A DNA stretch of 64,000 nt, taken from contig CM073591.1 in NCBI GenBank assembly GCA_037074705.1, positions 129,339,032-129,403,031 on the forward strand, read 5' to 3'. The position numbers and the translations under genes are program-made. Below are positions 23,240 to 34,548 of the stretch, in pieces. Below the pieces are notes generated by a model. It was not told where the DNA came from, ran no database searches, and worked only from the letters and a program-made list of their open reading frames with translations. Within the stretch, counting starts at the first letter, position 1, and every line of letters begins with the position of its first letter. Origin of the DNA: Zhengitettix transpicula. Taxonomy: Eukaryota > Arthropoda > Insecta > Orthoptera > Tetrigidae.

Positions 23240-23942
23240 AAATATTTATTTATTATAAATAAATTTATAATAAATTTGTCAATTTATTATAAATAAATAT
23301 TTATTATAAATAAATAATTATTATATTATAAATATAAATTTATTTATAATAAAATATTAATTTATTTAATATTTAATAAATATTTATTTATTTAATATTT
23401 AATAAATATTTATTTATTTAATATTTAATAAATATTTATTTATTTATAATAAAATATTTATTTATTTATAATAAAATATTTATTTATTTATAATATAATA
23501 TTTATTTATAATAAATATTTATTTATAATAAATATTTATTTATAATAAATAAATATTTATTTATAATAAATAAATATTTATAATAAATATAATATTTATT
23601 TATAATAAATAAATATTTATTTATAATAAATAAATATTTTATTATAAATAAATAAATATTTATTAAATATTAAATAAATAAATATTTATTTATTATAAAT
23701 AAATATTTATTTATAATAAATAAATATTTTATTATAAATAAATAAATATTTATTATAAATAATTAATTATTATATTATAAATAAATAAATATTATATTAT
23801 AAATAAATAAATATTTTATTATAAATAAATAAATATTTATTATAAATAAATAAAAATTATAAATATAAATTTATTATAAATAAATAAATATTATAAATAA
23901 ATAAATATTATATTATAAATAAATAAATATTTATTTATTATA
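23240..23942. repeat. A/T-only quasi-palindromic array
   Basis: Variants of ATTTATTTATTATAAATAAA tile the stretch. After the last G/C at about 23281 there are roughly 660 bases with no G or C up to 23943. The unit is nearly its own reverse complement, so the array can fold into many hairpins. Its right edge falls exactly where an R2 repeat copy stops matching its relatives. Confidence 0.95.
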
Positions 23943-24226
23943 ACTTGGTAGAGTTGAAAAATTGACTCAAGGAAATATATTGGGTTCAGTTCTGGTTATG
24001 TTGTATAACAAAAAAAATCATCAGTAAATGTTAAGAGATGATAAATAGAGGGCGTTTAAATGATATTTCGGCTGTCTGTATATCCAGTTCGTAAGAATAT
24101 AATGAATGTTTTTATGAATGATAGTAGCGTTAAGCCAGCTTTCCTCCAAACGGTAGTTTCCGCTGATGACAATACTCCCCTCCACCTTCTCCATTCTCGT
24201 ACTCCACAATTCATACGACTTGCTAT
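23943..24226 (-). repeat. R2 TIR repeat, copy 1, truncated by the A/T array
   Basis: On the minus strand it starts ATAGCAAGTCGTATGA (24226 downward) and follows the R2 copies at 35497 and 46074: GGAGGGGAGTATTGTC, ATTCTTACGAACTGG, ATATATTTCC and CTACCAAGTT. The match ends at 23943, where the A/T array begins, so the second terminal repeat is missing. The overlapping open frames on both strands are spurious. Confidence 0.75.
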
Positions 24227-24473
24227 TTCTCACGAGCTGCACTATTATGTTTGGAGACATGATACATAATATTTTTGGAAAAAAACGTCGTCAAGTTATA
24301 AGAAATCCTTGAGGGTGACTATTTCCAAATAATAAATCCATATCAGTCAGATTGGTTTTGGAGCAGTGGATGGGAGTGGTGGAAGTTCCAATGTATTCAT
24401 ACGAACAGACTTAGGAAGATAAACCGTTACAGAGTTAGTTAGGGAGTCAGATTTTGTTAGATACGAGGGTGAT

Positions 24474-24976
24474 TCAATACGTAATACCACCTAATTTTTT
24501 TCTCTTTCATTTGTCAAGACAATTAAATGCAATTTACGCAGCATAAACCATTTACTGATTTTACTGCATTAGTCCGGCGGTCCTCAAGAATGAGCTCATC
24601 GACTCGCTGAATGTTACGTGGAGTCACTAACCCGCCGACCGCTTCGGTTTTTATCAGCTAACGGTGATTGCCCTTCAGCTTCGTTACAGCGACGAATCCA
24701 TCGCCAACTAGTGCTGAAATCAACTGTTGCGTCACCATACATATTTTTCAGCGTTTCATGAATGCGAATGGGCATTTACACCTTCCGCATTTAAGAATTC
24801 AATCACAGAACGCTGTCTAATACGTATGTAAATAACAGCCATTTAAAAGAGGGTGCAGTGCTGCCACCTGCAGTGGTTTGAAGAAGAATGAGGATTCACG
24901 CCAAATTCAAAATTTTTACATAACTAACTTATTTTAGTAGAAAAAATTGAAGGCATTACTTTTGGAACCACCCTTG
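24474..24976 (-). mobile_element. Deleted mariner-like element (503 bp) with TIRs
   Basis: The left end TACGAGGGTGATTCAATACG (from the TA at 24472) and right end ending CCACCCTTGTA (24978) form inverted termini of the form TAC-RGGGTGGTTC. Flanking TA dinucleotides fit mariner-type insertion. The interior retains the N-terminal part of a transposase on the minus strand (see 24573-24842) but lacks the catalytic domain. It would depend on a relative for movement. Confidence 0.75.
24573..24842 (-). pseudogene. N-terminal DNA-binding part of a mariner-like transposase
   Basis: From ATG at 24842 the frame reads MAVIYIRIRQRSVIEFLNAE. After a one-base shift it continues HETLKNMYGDATVDFST, then RRCNEAEGQSPLADKNRSG and PRNIQRVDELILEDRR. 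This order (start helix, YGD...STV-type helix, NRSGR linker, second helix-turn-helix) is that of paired-like DNA-binding domains of mariner-family transposases. No catalytic aspartates are present, because the coding region stops within the second helix-turn-helix. There are a frameshift and a stop near the linker. Confidence 0.7.
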
Positions 24977-24978
24977 TA

Positions 24979-25389
24979 GATATAAACTATTTATAGTTGG
25001 TTCTCCAGATTTTACGAGTAAGAGAGGTGAGCATTTACTTTATGTAGAGAATTTGGAAATGTTCAAGACCCTTCAACAGACAGATTTGATGAATATAGAT
25101 TTAAACAGAGTTTTATAAACGTATTTAGATAGCGTTGGAAAAGAAAATTTGTTGGATGTCTTTAAAGAATATTATTAGTTACGGATAATTCAAAACTGAA
25201 TAATAATGGAGACGAAATGCGGTCCCTCGACATCAGCGTACCTTGACTCCGAGTAAATTTCAAGAAAACCAGTAAACATCTACTATCAAACATATTCAGT
25301 CGTAACAATACGCGTTTGACTAGTATTTGGAATTTATTGACAATAGCAGCTAATTTTTGACAAAATATGTATTTATGGGGTGTTAATTT
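24979..25389. other. Short spacer
   Basis: No recognised feature. It ends at the TSD of SL copy 4. Confidence 0.4.
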
Positions 25390-25400
25390 ACGAAGAAAGT

Positions 25401-25912
25401 GCATCGGTGGGTCGATTCGCTCGCAGGTCGAATCTTTTAGGAGAGATACGAAGAGGCTACCTTTGGGGATGCCTTTTCCTCTCCATTTTTGAACTAAGGT
25501 TCCCACAAGCCGAGGCACCTCGGCCTGTTTTGAGAGGTGTATGTTCCGGGGTCACAGACCTTGGGCATACGGTAAGAGTTGCCCGCTATTCCCATTGGAA
25601 TAGTCGGCCAGCTGCCTCCTAAACTGGTCGAGGCACGGTGAAGGGAATGCTGCGTCTCCACAGCAAACTCCTCTCCCGCTACTGGAAGGGCGTGGGACAA
25701 GTACCCAATGCCCGACCTACCTGAAGCAGGTTTTTCTAGGGTTTTCCCTGCATTTCTTTAGGATCCTTAAACCATAGCCCGGGGGCCCTCGTAACCCTTG
25801 GCTACCTTCCTCTACCCTTCCGCATCCCCCTTTCAAATCCCTTCCTATGCTATTAAATGGGAGTTGCACAATGTGGATCACCCTCATGAAGCCTGTTGCC
25901 CCCCCAAAAAAC
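25401..25912 (+). mobile_element. SL retroposon copy 4, full length
   Basis: 512 bp between an 11-bp TSD (ACGAAGAAAGT at 25390-25400 and 25913-25923). This copy defines the 5' end of the family: GGTCGATTCGCTCGCAGG, TCGAATCTTTTAGG, GAGATACGAAG, then the GGCTACCTTTGGGGATGCC block. GTCGATTCG and GTCGAATCTT weakly resemble a tRNA B box (GWTCRANNC), hinting at a Pol III origin, but no A box was found. It ends GCCTGTTGCCCCCCC then a short A tail. The minus-strand frames 25494-25914 are repeat by-products that recur in other copies. Confidence 0.9.
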
Positions 25913-25923
25913 ACGAAGAAAGT

Positions 25924-27450
25924 AGATTAGTGTTGTGATGAAACAACTAGATCAGAGTCTCTGGTCTCACACTTCTGAACTGATGAGTCACAATACATGA
26001 ATATGATAAATTATTTTAATGTGTAAACTGAATGTATGACTTTTTTCTTTCTCTCAGAGCATTACGTCTAAATGCACCCTTATTCTACCACAGCAACTAT
26101 CACATCTCACGCAGATAATGGAACACTTGAAATTACTCCTAAATAATGACACTGCTACGGTAAAGGGAGTCGAAACGTTTCGAAGCTGTTGTACGAAATG
26201 GGCCCTCAGGCAACCGTTATTTAAGTTCTGGAATATAAACGTCGGCCTTGGGGCAACTTGGCCTGTGACGTCATCGTTTCGTTGAGCTGGCGTAACCGGA
26301 GTGAAGTAACTCTACTCCACCCGCTTTCTCCACAGATAATCTCTATTTCACATGCATGTGTATCAAAATGCCAAACCATCCAGCTCAAAAATTTGATTTC
26401 AAAGAAGTTTAAACGGAATAAACCTTCAAGTTAAATTTGGCGATCGGTCCGGTGATGATTGTCCTGGACCAGCATTTTCAGAACACAGTATTTACTACAT
26501 CAGTTTTCCTACAATTCATGGCCTCCTCAGAAGTTTTCAGTTAAATAAACTTGGATGTATTTTTTTAGCTCGTCTTCATCTTAGTGGGATATAAAGTTTT
26601 CTTTCCTCAACGATACGTTTAAAACGTTCTGATCCATTTAAGCGTAACAGTATTCTGTAACGCCACGTTTCAAAAGCATCCAATGTATTCCTTTCAGAAT
26701 TTCAAATTTATACATTTCACATACTTTTATCCTGTACTCCAATCATAGTTTCAGATATTTATTCCGGAACCTAATTTAAAATTTGGACGCTGATAAATTC
26801 TTCTTGTTGAAAATATTATCACTTAGTCTGCGGTATTGGTTTCCACTTCTTCTTCCTAACGTTCTGAGTAATCCTGCTCTTGAAATACGAACCATCTTTT
26901 GCTTATTCTGCAGAATAGGAACCCATTTTAAATCAAGAGAGTAATTGGTTGTGTTTGGAACTTTATTTTCATATTTCATATCAGAATCGTTTTTTTAATT
27001 CACCTTTCAATACTAGACGCTAGACTAAAATTGATTTTCCGTTGCCCTAGTGACTCATAAATTAAAATTAAAATCCTTTGAATTACTGCCACAGATGTTC
27101 AAACACATGCTCGAATCTATAGTATTACAATTCTGATCTTTCTGTTCGTTTTCCGCGGTTGCCCTTTCATTTTATTTCCAACGTAAAACTCTCCCATCAG
27201 TTCATCTCCCATCGATTTAAGAAAACGTATCAAGTCTCTTTGGTTTATTTTGTCTGCCTTTAATGGTTCTCCTCGATACCATTGTTCTACATAAATCTAC
27301 TAACCATTTTTTCTATCTAACATCTTTTGTTTTTAACCTATACCAGACTCTGGAAACAATTAGGTAAAATAATTTTATTTTAAATATTGAATATCACCAC
27401 CAAAATACTGTAATAATATAGTACTATATATATTATATATAGAAATGAAT
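25924..27450. other. Spacer without recognised features
   Basis: A mid-GC patch at 26200-26340 includes TGACGTCATCG, a CRE-like palindrome, but no adjoining coding exon was found. The frame 26776-26979 minus has no motif. Confidence 0.35.
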
Positions 27451-27760
27451 CCAAAAACCAGTAAACAGTCCACAGTATCAAAGAAACAATTTCTTACTTT
27501 TGCGTCATCATCAAAAAATTCAATAAGTCTGAACCTTTCTGTAGCTGACCATGTTCATTTGGAAAAAAATATATAATATATATTTCATTTTATAAACCTT
27601 TTTAAAATATATATAACATATATTCTTTTATATAAACCTTTTACAGATAAATATGGTCCGCTGACCGAAAGATTATGATTTACTTAATTTTTGGATGATG
27701 AAGAAATAAGGAATAAATTGTTTCTTTGATACTTAGGACTGTTTATTGGTTCTTGTTTTC
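27451..27760. repeat. Foldback element HP2, about 90-bp arms
   Basis: The left arm starts CCAAAAACCAGTAAACAGTC, then AGTATCAAAGAAACAATTT. The right arm is its diverged reverse complement, ending GGACTGTTTATTGGTTCTTG. The centre is TA-rich with two copies of ATATAAACCTTTTA-like sequence. There is no coding capacity. A miniature inverted-repeat element or a head-to-head terminal-repeat pair are both possible. Confidence 0.8.
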
Positions 27761-28280
27761 CAATATTAACTACTATATTTTTATATTTGAAACGGTGTGA
27801 TTCATTTTCAAACAAATTCACCTTATAAAGTAAACTAAAAAGTTTGCAATTGTGTTATACTGATTAAAGTGATTTATTCTCTTTTCATTGATAAATTCTG
27901 TTTCTAACTATTTAATTACTTTAACTTACTAAATCCTATTTATAAATTAAGTCCGTTCACTTTTATAATAACAGCGCTAAAATTTAAGCTACCGGTCGCT
28001 GTATTTAAAATCAATATTCACCGATATTTAACAATAACACTTCCAACAAAGTTTAATGTTTCATACCTTTCTGTTTTGCAGAGATGTTGACATAATATTT
28101 GCGAAAACTGTGTCAATGGTTATGTTATATGATACACAGAAAAATGATTTCCTTATTACTACGTCTGAAGTAACTTTAAATATCACATCTACGAAATATC
28201 TGTTAAAACTTTTAAAATCACCTTATAGTTAAAATAGTAACGCAATTTATGAAATAGATAACGTGTTTGAATAATATCTG

Positions 28281-28959
28281 GAAATCGTATGCGAGGGATA
28301 TTCTCTCGCAGGCAATACCTGCGAGGGATGTTCTCTCGCAGCCAGAACCTTATAGGAGTGATACGAAGGGCAACCCTTGGCTACCTTCCTCTACCCTTCC
28401 GCATCCCCCCTTTCAAATCCCTTCCTATGCTATTAAAGGGGAGTTGTCCTAAGTGGATTACCCTCATGTAGCCTATTGCCCTAAAAAAAAAAAAAAAAAA
28501 GGGATGCCTTTTCCTCTCCGTTTTTGAACTAAGGTTCCCACAAGCCGAGGCACCTCGGCCTGTTCAGAGAAGTGTATGTTCCCGGGTCACAGACCTTGGG
28601 CATACGGTAAGAGTTGTCCGCTATTCCCATTGGAATAGTCGGCCAGCTGCCTCCTAAACTGGTCGAGGCACGAAGAAGGGAATGCTGCGTCCCCACAGCA
28701 AACTCCTCTCCCGCTATCGGAAGGGCGTGGGACAAGTACCCAATGCCAGACCTACCTGATGACGGTTTTTCTAGGGTTTTCCCTGCATTACTTTTAGGCG
28801 AATGCCGGGTAGGATCCTTAAAATATAGCCCGGGGGCCCTAGTTAACCCTTGGCTACCTTCCTCTACCCTTCCGAACCCCCCCCCCCCCTTTCAAATCCC
28901 TTGCCCAACGTGGATTACCCTCATGTAGCCTGTTGCCCTAAAAAAAAGGGGGAAAAAAA
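28281..28959 (+). mobile_element. Dimeric SL retroposon in a single TSD
   Basis: One 12-bp TSD (GAATAATATCTG at 28269-28280 and 28960-28971) encloses two SL units in the same orientation. Unit one keeps the 5' head (AGGAGTGATACGAAGG) but jumps directly to the 3' block (CAACCCTTGGCTACC), then the full 3' end and about 18 A residues at 28483-28500. Unit two starts at GGGATGCC, lacking the 5' head, and runs to CCTGTTGCCCTAAAAAAA. The head of unit one also carries a duplicated GCGAGGGATRTTCTCTCGCAG module (28290-28342). The single TSD means both units arrived together or one inserted exactly in the tail of the other. Confidence 0.85.
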
Positions 28960-28971
28960 GAATAATATCTG

Positions 28972-31900
28972 ACACATTATCAAGTATTTCGGCCATGGAA
29001 GTTGTTTATGCATTATATGAAAATTAATCAACCTTTTAGTATTTATGATATTTGGAATAAGTGTGAATAAGTTTCTTTGACTTGAAGATGTCCAAAATAT
29101 AGAGAAGAATCGTTGTGTTTTATTTTAATTAATGTTGTAATCTGCAATTTATTTTATTTTTAACATAATTTTAATTAAGCCAGAGGAATTAATACCGTAT
29201 TTCTTGTATAATTAAACGAAATTATTTTTTCAAGTTCCTATTAATTTGACGTTATTGATGAATTTATACTATGATATAATAATGACGTGAAAATTGTATT
29301 TAGTAGCAATAAATTCTATTATATGTTCATGTAATAACTTTTTTCCCTCGAACTCTCATTCTGCAGGACATTTGCAATGTTCCTTATATTTTTTACTTGC
29401 AATTGATCACGAGTAGAATATTCATGAACTCTCTGAGCTTTATTGAACGATAGGATATCGGATAGTAACATATCAGAAAGGCTACCTAGCAACAAATATA
29501 CATCAATAGTAATATTGATACCGCAGACATTTTTTATAGTTCATCTTATGTCACTAAATTGCGGATAGTTGTCACGGTCGGAAAATGACGAGTTAGAGAA
29601 ACTTCATGAGAAATACTGTTGAGCGTTTTGGAGAAAGTGGGATAGCTTTTTCCGCAACTGGATAAGACAAGGAGGTACTGAACGTACTTTGACAAACTAT
29701 AGAAAAAGCAAAATTTTTCTTGTAAGGTATTTTTAAGAAAGCAAATACTCAGATCCGGGAATTGAACCCAGAACCACCGCTAAGTATGCGATCACTCTAG
29801 CGAATCTCGGACGAGGTTTCTCAATAATTTGGACATTTTTTTTAAGAGCCTGACATCAGTTTACTATCACGATTGAGATAGTATAAAGCATTGATTTGGC
29901 TTTGTTATCCAGGAACAAAATACATAACTTTAAGGTGAGTATATTGTAGAAATATAATTGTACATCTTTCATTGAGTTATGTTTTTTTATATTGTAATAA
30001 TAATTAGGTCAGTAAAATCTGCTGCTCTCAATTAGATTGAAGTATTTAACTATATATTGTATATGTAAAGTTTAGGCTTCAACGTTTAAAAATTTGGCGT
30101 CATGAAGATGATGATGGATAAAGCAGAAAGGTTCTTCAACTATTAAGATTGAAAAAGTTCAAGTGTTTTAATTGGTTTTATAATTAATAATTGGTTTAAT
30201 AATTAATTAATAATTACAGCCAACTAATATAAATCAGTCATAAATTTTCAAATGTTGGGAGAGTTTTACTTGATATACAGAGAATTGAATTTAAGGTAAA
30301 TTACCAAACATTTTTTATATTAGCCTAAATATAAACGTATATTATAAAACTTATGACGTTAACCCGTATATTGGTGTTGCTGTTACAAATTTTTTTTCTC
30401 GGTTCTGCAAAGCTGCAGTAGCAAAATTAGTTGCAGCTATTGATATTTTTAGTCAAGAAAATTTTTAAGGAGCGGGTTCTTAACAGGAAGAAAGAGTGCA
30501 GTTTCTTTTTAATTCCCTAAATTATGCGTTTATATATATTCACACGTCATGACGTCTTCTGTGCACGCAAACTGCGCTAATTTGATATATTAACAAAAAT
30601 TTAGAGTTATAAATAAAACACTTCATTTTTAAGTCAAAATAAGTATTTTTTACAATAATAAATATTTTTAAGATCTTAAAAGGCTGTTTTTATTTATAAA
30701 TTACTCTTAGTAAGATTTGAATAACATTCAAAATTTACAGTCACTTGAAAAATTCAGATCTTTGGATGTGTCCTACAAATAAAAACACAATATCACTAAA
30801 ATGAAAATATTTTAACTGTTACGTAACAAAAATGGGAGGTAATTAACGAGTTCAGCGTTAATCTATAGTTGCGGAAAAATGACTAATTATAACCTCACAC
30901 AAATTACGAGCCATTCCAATTCTTTGGAAGAGATTCAAGGCCTAGAGTAAGGTTACTCCTACGATTAGAACTAGTAAACAGTTATCTTTCGATTAGGCGA
31001 GGCAAAGGAAGGCTGAAAGGTTAGTTTATACGTAATATGCATAATGTGCATTAATCATAGTCAAGGAAGCTGGTGGAAAAGTTGCACAACGTTTACCGTG
31101 CTTCCAGAACTGAATCTAATAGAGCTGAAACGATGGAATGTAGATCACCGTTAATGGCGTTGTCCAATCGATAAAGGTAAACGACAATCTTTGCCAATAG
31201 CATATTATTAAATTAATTTTCGTGTAGCAGTATTGAAAATAAAACCACAAACCTTTAGAGCTGAGCAGGTGAAACAAAAATAATGAAATTATATAATATC
31301 ATATAAACGATGGACCGAATGGATGGATGCTTTATTGAAGATTTACGAACCTTCGTCAACCCAAAAATTATTCTTAAGGAAAAAAAATATGAAATAATAT
31401 ATTTTTAGATTCCTGAATGATGTTATGATTGCAACTAAAGGTAAGTATTTAATAATAATAAATAATTATCTGACATATAAATCAGCCACTAGTCAGAAAA
31501 ATTTTATTTAAGCAATTGATAAAATTTAAGTACCCAAGTTTAGTCTTTAATTTAGGACTTCATCTGTTGTACAATGGATTAGGCGTAATGTAAATTATTA
31601 TTACACATTATCAAATTTTTCTGTTAATATGAGACAAAAATTTAAGTTACATAAATAAATTTTGAGTGGAATTTTCAAGTCATGTTCCATCTCCACTGCC
31701 TGTTTTCCGTATCTTTATGAATTTGTTTGACTTTAGGCTTTTTTAGTTATGTATTGTATAAATGACGAAAATATTGAGAGAGAAAAACGTGTTAATATGT
31801 ATTTTATAATAATTTAAATTTCTTTTGAAATATTTTCAAACAAAAGTTAATTTGAGATGCTAAGAGACACTGAAATCCGGAAAAATAGCGTACAGTATTT

Positions 31901-32754
31901 ACTACTATAGCCTTGACATTTATAATACACTAGGGTTTGTAAAAAGGTATGTGCAGACCATATGAAAATGGACACTAGCCATGTGGGAATCGAAAAAACG
32001 TGTTAAAATAGTCAAAAGTGTTTATGCTTGTAAGCTGTATGTGAGTACAGACCAGGCGTTATTTTTGTATTAATTAAGAGATTAGTGACTTGAGTTAAAC
32101 GCCATTTAATTTTCTTCATATAAAATACGTACGGTATTTATTTATTGGAAGACAAATTTATAACGCGGCATGTACTTCTTAAATATAAAAATCTGTTTTT
32201 ACAGAAACTGATAAAATTATAAAAATGAAATAGGGACAAAGAAGTAAGTATAAAGAAAGGGGTGAGGCAGGGTGGCTCACTCTCACCGTAATTATTTAAC
32301 TTTGGTATAAAGAAAGCTATGAATACGTGTCGTATTATTATGACAGTCTCTATTTATTTCTGTAAATGTGACTTAAAGTTTCGTTGTTAGTAACTTCGCG
32401 CCGCGGATATATAAGGTTTGTGATGTGGATACTCTTTGGAGCATGGAACGCGGTACGCGAAATTAGCATCACTGCTAATATATTAAACTTTCCCTAGTAT
32501 ACGATGCGAATATTTTCAGTTGTGGTAAATAAACTGTTGGATTTATTGAGCTGGTGAAGCGTTAAATTGGTTTTGGAAATTCAGGTGTTATTTAATAGCA
32601 TAGAAGCTTAATATAAAAGGAAAGAGCTAACTAAATGAGCGGGCATGACGATACAATAGAAAAACGGCAAAACAAAAATTATACATTGATCGGCAGACGT
32701 TGAATTGTTGAAAAGTGTTGTTGAGAACGTTTTATACGCACAAGAAAAGGTATA
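28972..32754. other. Long AT-rich spacer
   Basis: Mostly without recognised features. At 29080-29120 a degraded hammerhead-like phrase (TTGAAGATGTCC ... GAATCGTTGTG) occurs. At 29748-29825 there is a tRNA-like repeat fragment. No coding exon was recognised. Confidence 0.4.
29748..29825 (-). repeat. tRNA-derived SINE fragment
   Basis: On the minus strand GGTTCTGGGTTCAATTCCCG includes a good B box (GTTCAATTC) with its pairing GGG/CCC arm. It is preceded by GCTAGAGTGATCGCATACTT, an A-box-like and anticodon-arm-like stretch. The full cloverleaf does not close, so I call it a tRNA-related repeat, not a tRNA gene. Confidence 0.45.
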
Positions 32755-33928
32755 CCACTGTGAACAAAAAGTAAGGTGAATTTATTTATAAAATATAAAT
32801 TCTTTATTTATTCTTCCAAATCAATTTTATACCCTTCAAAGTAATGCCCGTCCGATAAAACGCACTTTTTCCAATGCTTTTTCCAGTCCTCGAAACAGTC
32901 GGAATAGTCTTTTTCCGGTATAGCCTTCAAGACCTTCTTCGATTCGGCTTTTATCTCCTCAATCGTGTCAAAACGGCGTCCACGCATTGGCCAGAAGTCG
33001 CACGGAGCCAAATAAGGCGAATGTGGTGGTTACGGAACGATATGAGTCGAGTTTTTGGCAAAAAAGTCGCGAAGAACCAATGCAGTATGACATGGTGCAT
33101 TATCGTGATGAAGGAACCAAGAGTTGTTCGCCCATAATTCCGGCCGTTTCAGACGAATAACTTCACGCGAACGACGCATAAGGCTCAAATAATATTCTTT
33201 GTTGACAGACAGACAGACAGACAGAAGGAATTCCTAGTGCACCACACCACACCACGATAATCAAAGAAAACTGTCAACATGACCTTGATTTTCGGTCTTG
33301 ATTCACCTTTTGCACAATATTCGCTTGATTGGTCGGTGGTTTCAGGGTCGTATGCGTAAATCCAAGTCTCGTCTCCAGTAATGATGCATTTCAAGTGGTC
33401 CTGATAGTCAGACAGCAAAGTTTCACACACATCAACGCGACGCTCTTTTTTCCAAAAAATTGAGCCATTTTGGAACCAATCGAGACTTGACGCGTTTGAG
33501 ACACAAAACATTCTTCAAAATGGTTTGGGCTGAGCCAAATGATATTCAAACACTATCAGCGAGATCTCTAATTGTCCATCGACGATTTTCAAGCACCAAA
33601 TATTTGATTTTTTGGACGTGGCCCTCGTCGGTAGAAGTTGATGGTCGTCAAGAGCGCGGTTCGTCTTCAACGCGTTCTCGGCCCTCTTTGAACTCGTTGT
33701 ACCACTTATAAACGTTTTTTTTGCCATAGTTTGATCACCAAAGGCCTTCTGCAACATTTTCAACGTGTCCGCACAAGAATATTCGTCCGCAAAAAAAATT
33801 TGATGCAAGTTCTTTGCTCAACAAAATCAAATATTATAGACAGTCCTACCAACCTAGGAAAAAAAATTACCTGCCTTCCTTCCGGGAGTTTTAAATGACA
33901 ATTTCACCTTACTTTTTGATCACAGTGG
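32755..33928 (-). mobile_element. mariner-family transposon M1 (1174 bp)
   Basis: The terminal repeats CCACTGTGAACAAAAAGTAA (from 32755) and the complement of TTACTTTTTGATCACAGTGG (to 33928) are bounded by TA on both sides (32753-32754, 33929-33930). It is about 88 bp shorter than its relative M2 at 48765-50026, mainly because a leader segment with the start codon is gone near 33830. It encloses the transposase remnant 32808-33836. Confidence 0.95.
32808..33836 (-). pseudogene. mariner transposase remnant, M1
   Basis: This Tc1/mariner-superfamily transposase of the DD34D type cuts and pastes its own DNA. Visible landmarks on the minus strand are the N-terminal EYSCADTLKMLQKAFGDQTM, the first catalytic Asp in ITGDETWIYAYDPETT (codon 33373-33371), the second in HHDNAP (33104-33102), the third in APCDFW (32999-32997) and the C-terminal DCFEDWKKHWKKC. 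Compared with M2 it lacks the start codon, lacks about seven residues after DFW, has frameshifts, and carries a short CTGT repeat (33207-33225) in place of the PPGQT-type loop. All three Asp codons survive, but the frame is broken in several places. Confidence 0.95.
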
Positions 33929-33930
33929 TA

Positions 33931-34350
33931 TGTGTAATGTAACAGTGAATGGTAGAAAATCTATATACATTATAGATGATATGCAATAATATTGATTAAT
34001 CTGAATATTGAATATAATTAAATTAAATTACCGTTAATAAAGTTACTAAATAATTTTGTTAATGAATGAAATACCGAAATGTTTGTCATATTCGACGAAC
34101 TTCAAACTATTATGTAATAGCATTTTTATAGTTACTAATCACTTTGTGCCAGTAGATGAATGTTGGCATAATTTTATATATATTATTAGTTTGAATTTTC
34201 ATATAGCATTAGTTTGTCTATTTCTCAGATACGTGACGTCATCTGATGACGTTGTGCGGACCAAAATTAGAACGCAGTAAAGCAGTACCTGATTCAGTAA
34301 TCAGCGCTCACAAATAGAAATACATTGCATTTGGTATGATAAGTTTCTTA
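33931..34350. other. AT-rich spacer
   Basis: The frame 34056-34280 has no recognisable motif. No feature is supported. Confidence 0.35.
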
Positions 34351-34548
34351 TGAATTCGTAGGTTTTGTTTTGTAACACAACACTCTTGAATTTATCAAAG
34401 AGTAATCTGTTACCAATTTTGATTTTGTGGTTTCCGCTTTATGCAGGTGCACTCAATGTTCGTTCAGTCTGATAGAAACCAGTCTTGCCGTTTCTCCCAC
34501 ATACGCAGTTCCACGTTCCCACGGTGTGCAGCAAGTAACCCCGTTTTT
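34351..34548 (-). pseudogene. Penelope-like GIY-YIG endonuclease remnant
   Basis: On the minus strand from 34548: KNGVTCCTPWERGTAYVGET, then ARLVSIRLNEH, a stop, then VHLHKAETTKSKLVTDYS. This follows the PLE endonuclease order: G-V-Y-x-I-P-C lead-in, AYVGET as the YIGQT turn, RLNEH as the R-x-x-E-H helix, then the KS-x-L/V helix. The in-frame stop follows the helix, and the first Tyr and paired Cys residues are altered. The plus-strand frame at 34427-34636 is its shadow. It is more like a different PLE lineage than the 12.7 kb copy. Confidence 0.8.

Noticed and set aside
29748..29825. tRNA gene
   Set aside because: There is a good B box but no closing acceptor stem or complete anticodon arm; better explained as a tRNA-derived SINE fragment.
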